Positions 62,040-64,000 of a stretch of 64,000 nucleotides of DNA are shown piece after piece. Position numbers and translations under genes: made by a program. A model generated the notes under the pieces. The model made no database searches. It saw only the letters and a program-made list of their open reading frames with translations, and had not been told where the DNA came from. Source of the stretch: Maricaulis sp048268525 (GTDB lineage: Bacteria > Pseudomonadota > Alphaproteobacteria > Caulobacterales > Maricaulaceae). Position 1 is the first letter of the stretch. The number at the start of each line of letters is the position of its first letter. The stretch lies in contig NZ_JBLWVH010000013.1 in the NCBI RefSeq assembly GCF_048268525.1, positions 25,099-89,098 of the forward strand, in the 5' to 3' direction.

Positions 62040-63554
62040 TCAGCCTGAGCGCCAACACCCGTGAAATCCGAAGGGGCAGGCATAGGGCAGTCGCCAGCTG
62101 GCGACCGGACCATCGGACAGATGCTGCGCATTGAAGGCATGCAATTCGGTTTGTTCGTCCCGCGTATTCAGCGCGGTGTGGAGAATCCAGCCTTGCCCTT
62201 CCGGCGCAACTGGGGACGCGGGAATGAATAGCGGCTCCTCGACAAACACAGCTTCGCCATGATCGAACACATCACGGTCGCCCGTGTGAAGGTTGCGACG
62301 CTCGATTCGCGTCGCACCTCGCGGCTGGTCCGCATCCCAGGCGATGTGCCAGGTTTCCCGTCGACGCAAGCCGGTCAGGCGCGGATCCACCTGCGGGAAC
62401 TCGATATACCCGTCCCCGAGCGACTCGATTCGGCTACGCCCACCCGGTGCCAGCGTCACCTGCATGTGCCGCGCTTGTGAGTCGGTCTGGGTTTCTGCCT
62501 GGCCGCGCATGATGTCGTAAGCACCCGCCATCGCAAATCGCGCGTCCTGGGACAGCGCCGCATCAAGCCGGATTGTCCCGTCCGCCTCCTCCCAGGCGCC
62601 GCCGAAATGGAACAGGAAACCGGGCGGCAGCTCCCAGGTGCGGCGACGGGTCCAGTCATTCTTGTTGATCGCGATCGCGATCATCGGCGCCTCGGCGTCG
62701 AAGGCGAAACTGTCGAGGAAGGGCAAGCGCATATCCTGGAACCGATAACTTCCGACCAGAAAAACCAGCGAATGCTCCGTGATTACAAAGTCATGCACCA
62801 TCCCGCCGGGGACATCCTCGACCACGCCCGCCTGCAACAGGGTGCCATCCGACGCTAATTTCCAGATGATCATGCGGTCACGGATGGCGTCCTGCCCGAA
62901 ATTCCAGACAATTCCGCTGTCCGGCTCGCGTTTGGGATGAGCCGAGAACGGGACTCCGTCCAGGCCATTGCCCCAGCGACGTGCTCCCTGGCTTTCCAGC
63001 GTGTCCGGATCGACTGCCCAGGCCGAGCCGCCTTCCCAGAGAGCCAGCAACTCATCTCCCAACAGGAGCACGGACGTGTTGGCGACATTCATGTCGTCCG
63101 GACCACTCAACCCGCCGGGTTGAGGCGGCACGGACGCCAGTGCTGGCACGATGAACCGGCCGGCGGCCTCTTCGGCCTGCCACTTGTCGGTCTCGATGAA
63201 ACGGCCTCGGTGGCGCACCCCGTTCGGCCCCAGATTCCACGACTGAAGGAAACCGTCTCCGTCGAACCAGTGACGATAGCGCCAGTCCTGTCTAGAGAAC
63301 CGTCCGGGACCGTTCCGGAACAAGGTGCCGGTCAAACCGTCAGGAGCGGTCCCGGAAATCAGGGTCGCCTGACTGTCGAAGCCCTCAGCCGGGGCATCCC
63401 GGACAACAAGCGTCCAGGGGTCGGTTCGGCTGGCGGCCTGATAGTCGGCGAACACCGGATCCATTTGGCGCGCCGCGGCAGTCACCGGCATGGTGGCGAC
63501 GCTTCCGGCCGCGGCCAGCAGTTTGAGGGCCTCTCGGCGTGAGGTCGTCACCAT
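62040..63554 (-). CDS. Carotenoid oxygenase family protein with Tat signal
   Basis: 504 residues, about the usual length of the carotenoid-cleaving dioxygenase family (RPE65/CCD). The four iron-binding histidines are visible in order: FSAHPKRE, GMVHDFVITEHS, GFLFHFGGAWEE and PFGFHGCW. The N-terminus has a twin-arginine signal (TSRREALKLLAAAGSVATMP), so it would be exported folded to the periplasm. The substrate could be a carotenoid, apocarotenoid or lignin-derived stilbene; not decidable here. GGAGGGGCGC precedes the ATG, and the DUF2141 gene lies 9 bp upstream. Confidence 0.9.
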   Translation of the reverse strand: MVTTSRREALKLLAAAGSVATMPVTAAARQMDPVFADYQAASRTDPWTLVVRDAPAEGFDSQATLISGTAPDGLTGTLFRNGPGRFSRQDWRYRHWFDGDGFLQSWNLGPNGVRHRGRFIETDKWQAEEAAGRFIVPALASVPPQPGGLSGPDDMNVANTSVLLLGDELLALWEGGSAWAVDPDTLESQGARRWGNGLDGVPFSAHPKREPDSGIVWNFGQDAIRDRMIIWKLASDGTLLQAGVVEDVPGGMVHDFVITEHSLVFLVGSYRFQDMRLPFLDSFAFDAEAPMIAIAINKNDWTRRRTWELPPGFLFHFGGAWEEADGTIRLDAALSQDARFAMAGAYDIMRGQAETQTDSQARHMQVTLAPGGRSRIESLGDGYIEFPQVDPRLTGLRRRETWHIAWDADQPRGATRIERRNLHTGDRDVFDHGEAVFVEEPLFIPASPVAPEGQGWILHTALNTRDEQTELHAFNAQHLSDGPVASWRLPYACPFGFHGCWRSG

Positions 63555-63563
63555 GCGCCCCTC

Positions 63564-63992
63564 CTATTCGAAGCTGACCGAATGAACGGAACTGTCCGCG
63601 GAAACTTCGAACGCAGCAGCGTTCCATTCGGGCGGGCCGAACCGGCCGTGTGCATTGTTGGAGAACGCGAAGGGCTCGCTGGGGATGCCCATCAGATTGG
63701 TGTCCATCTCACCGTCTGCATCGACGTCGTGATACATTTTCACGCCATATGTTCCGGCGGGCAAATCCGTGAAGGCGACGGTCAGCTGGTCGCCGTCCAC
63801 GGAGGCACGCGTGCCGGCAACGGCCGCGCCGTCATTCCACCCGGCCTCGCTGTCATAGACGCCGATCATCACATACCCGTCGGACGGAGCTACGCCGCTG
63901 ATCTCCAGGGGCAGCGTGACCATGCCATCATCGGGTCCTGCTAGGCTCGCGGGCCTGCCGACAAGAGGGGCTGTCAGGAGGGAGGAAGTCAT
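63564..63992 (-). CDS. DUF2141 protein, possibly 5' incomplete
   Basis: 142 residues as far as the window allows. The core matches DUF2141: YGVKMYHDVDADGEMDTNLM, then GIPSEPFAFSNNAHGRFGPP. The first Met seen (63992) lies eight bases from the edge; codons upstream (Phe, Lys) suggest the true start or signal peptide may lie just outside. DUF2141 proteins are small exported beta proteins, often next to carotenoid oxygenases. Their function is not known. Confidence 0.75.
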   Translation of the reverse strand: MTSSLLTAPLVGRPASLAGPDDGMVTLPLEISGVAPSDGYVMIGVYDSEAGWNDGAAVAGTRASVDGDQLTVAFTDLPAGTYGVKMYHDVDADGEMDTNLMGIPSEPFAFSNNAHGRFGPPEWNAAAFEVSADSSVHSVSFE

Positions 63993-64000
63993 GAATTTCA

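Overview
The window is a gene-dense, GC-rich stretch of an alphaproteobacterial chromosome. The gene orders (rplU-rpmA-GNAT-obgE-proB-nadD-rsfS-rlmH-envC-ctpA-yibQ-rppH; atpHAGDC; sucCDAB-lpd; priA opposite DUF484-xerC) and several lineage-type protein variants point to the Caulobacterales/Maricaulales side of the class (a Maricaulis- or Hyphomonas-like marine bacterium). This is inference from synteny and protein features, not from a marker-gene comparison. I see no prophage, insertion sequence, CRISPR array or replication origin. Start codons and residue positions were read by eye.

Layout. (1) 1-8.5 kb, plus strand: the tail of a type II secretion operon (gspD C-terminus, gspK) runs through ATGA overlaps into a large fusion of a DUF318-type permease with an FG-GAP/ASPIC-UnbV propeller, then two Sel1-repeat proteins. 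A pair of exported proteins follows, one resembling a tail fibre, and then a clear terminator. (2) 8.7-17.8 kb: a surface-glycan cluster with a large membrane protein, a WbqC-like protein, a family 2 glycosyltransferase, two sulfotransferases, two DegT/DnrJ-fold proteins (one divergent, one WecE-like) and a flippase-like membrane protein. It ends next to a tRNA-Ser(CGA). (3) 18-30.4 kb: a housekeeping run covering ribosomal proteins, ObgE, proline and NAD synthesis, an EgtD-type histidine methyltransferase, ribosome silencing, rRNA methylation, cell-wall hydrolase control and RppH. A minus-strand protein joining a ribbon-helix-helix-like segment, one membrane helix and EF-hands lies within this run. 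(4) 30.4-33.1 kb: an exported amidohydrolase and a membrane-anchored AraC regulator, divergently transcribed.

(5) 33.1-39.0 kb, minus strand: the F1 ATP synthase operon atpHAGD, a strong terminator-like hairpin, an unknown exported protein, then atpC with its own terminator. (6) 39.2-45.6 kb: TerC, PriA with a reduced zinc-binding module, DUF484-XerC, a membrane protein with a small winged-helix regulator, and a GNAT enzyme. (7) 45.8-55.5 kb, minus strand: the 2-oxoglutarate dehydrogenase and succinyl-CoA synthetase genes. A small exported protein sits between sucC and sucD, and two small membrane proteins sit between odhB and lpdA. OdhB has two lipoyl domains. (8) 55.6-57.0 kb: a protein that looks like a catalytically dead GGDEF/EAL relative. 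(9) 57.1-60.1 kb, minus strand: a bufferin-type operon (DUF2282 exported peptide, DUF692 modifying enzyme, DUF2063 partner, DoxX membrane proteins). This is the most distinctive system in the window and is expected to make a post-translationally modified metal-binding protein. (10) 60.3-64 kb, minus strand: exported DUF1036 and DUF3108-like proteins, a Tat-exported carotenoid-oxygenase-family enzyme and a DUF2141 protein cut by the window edge.
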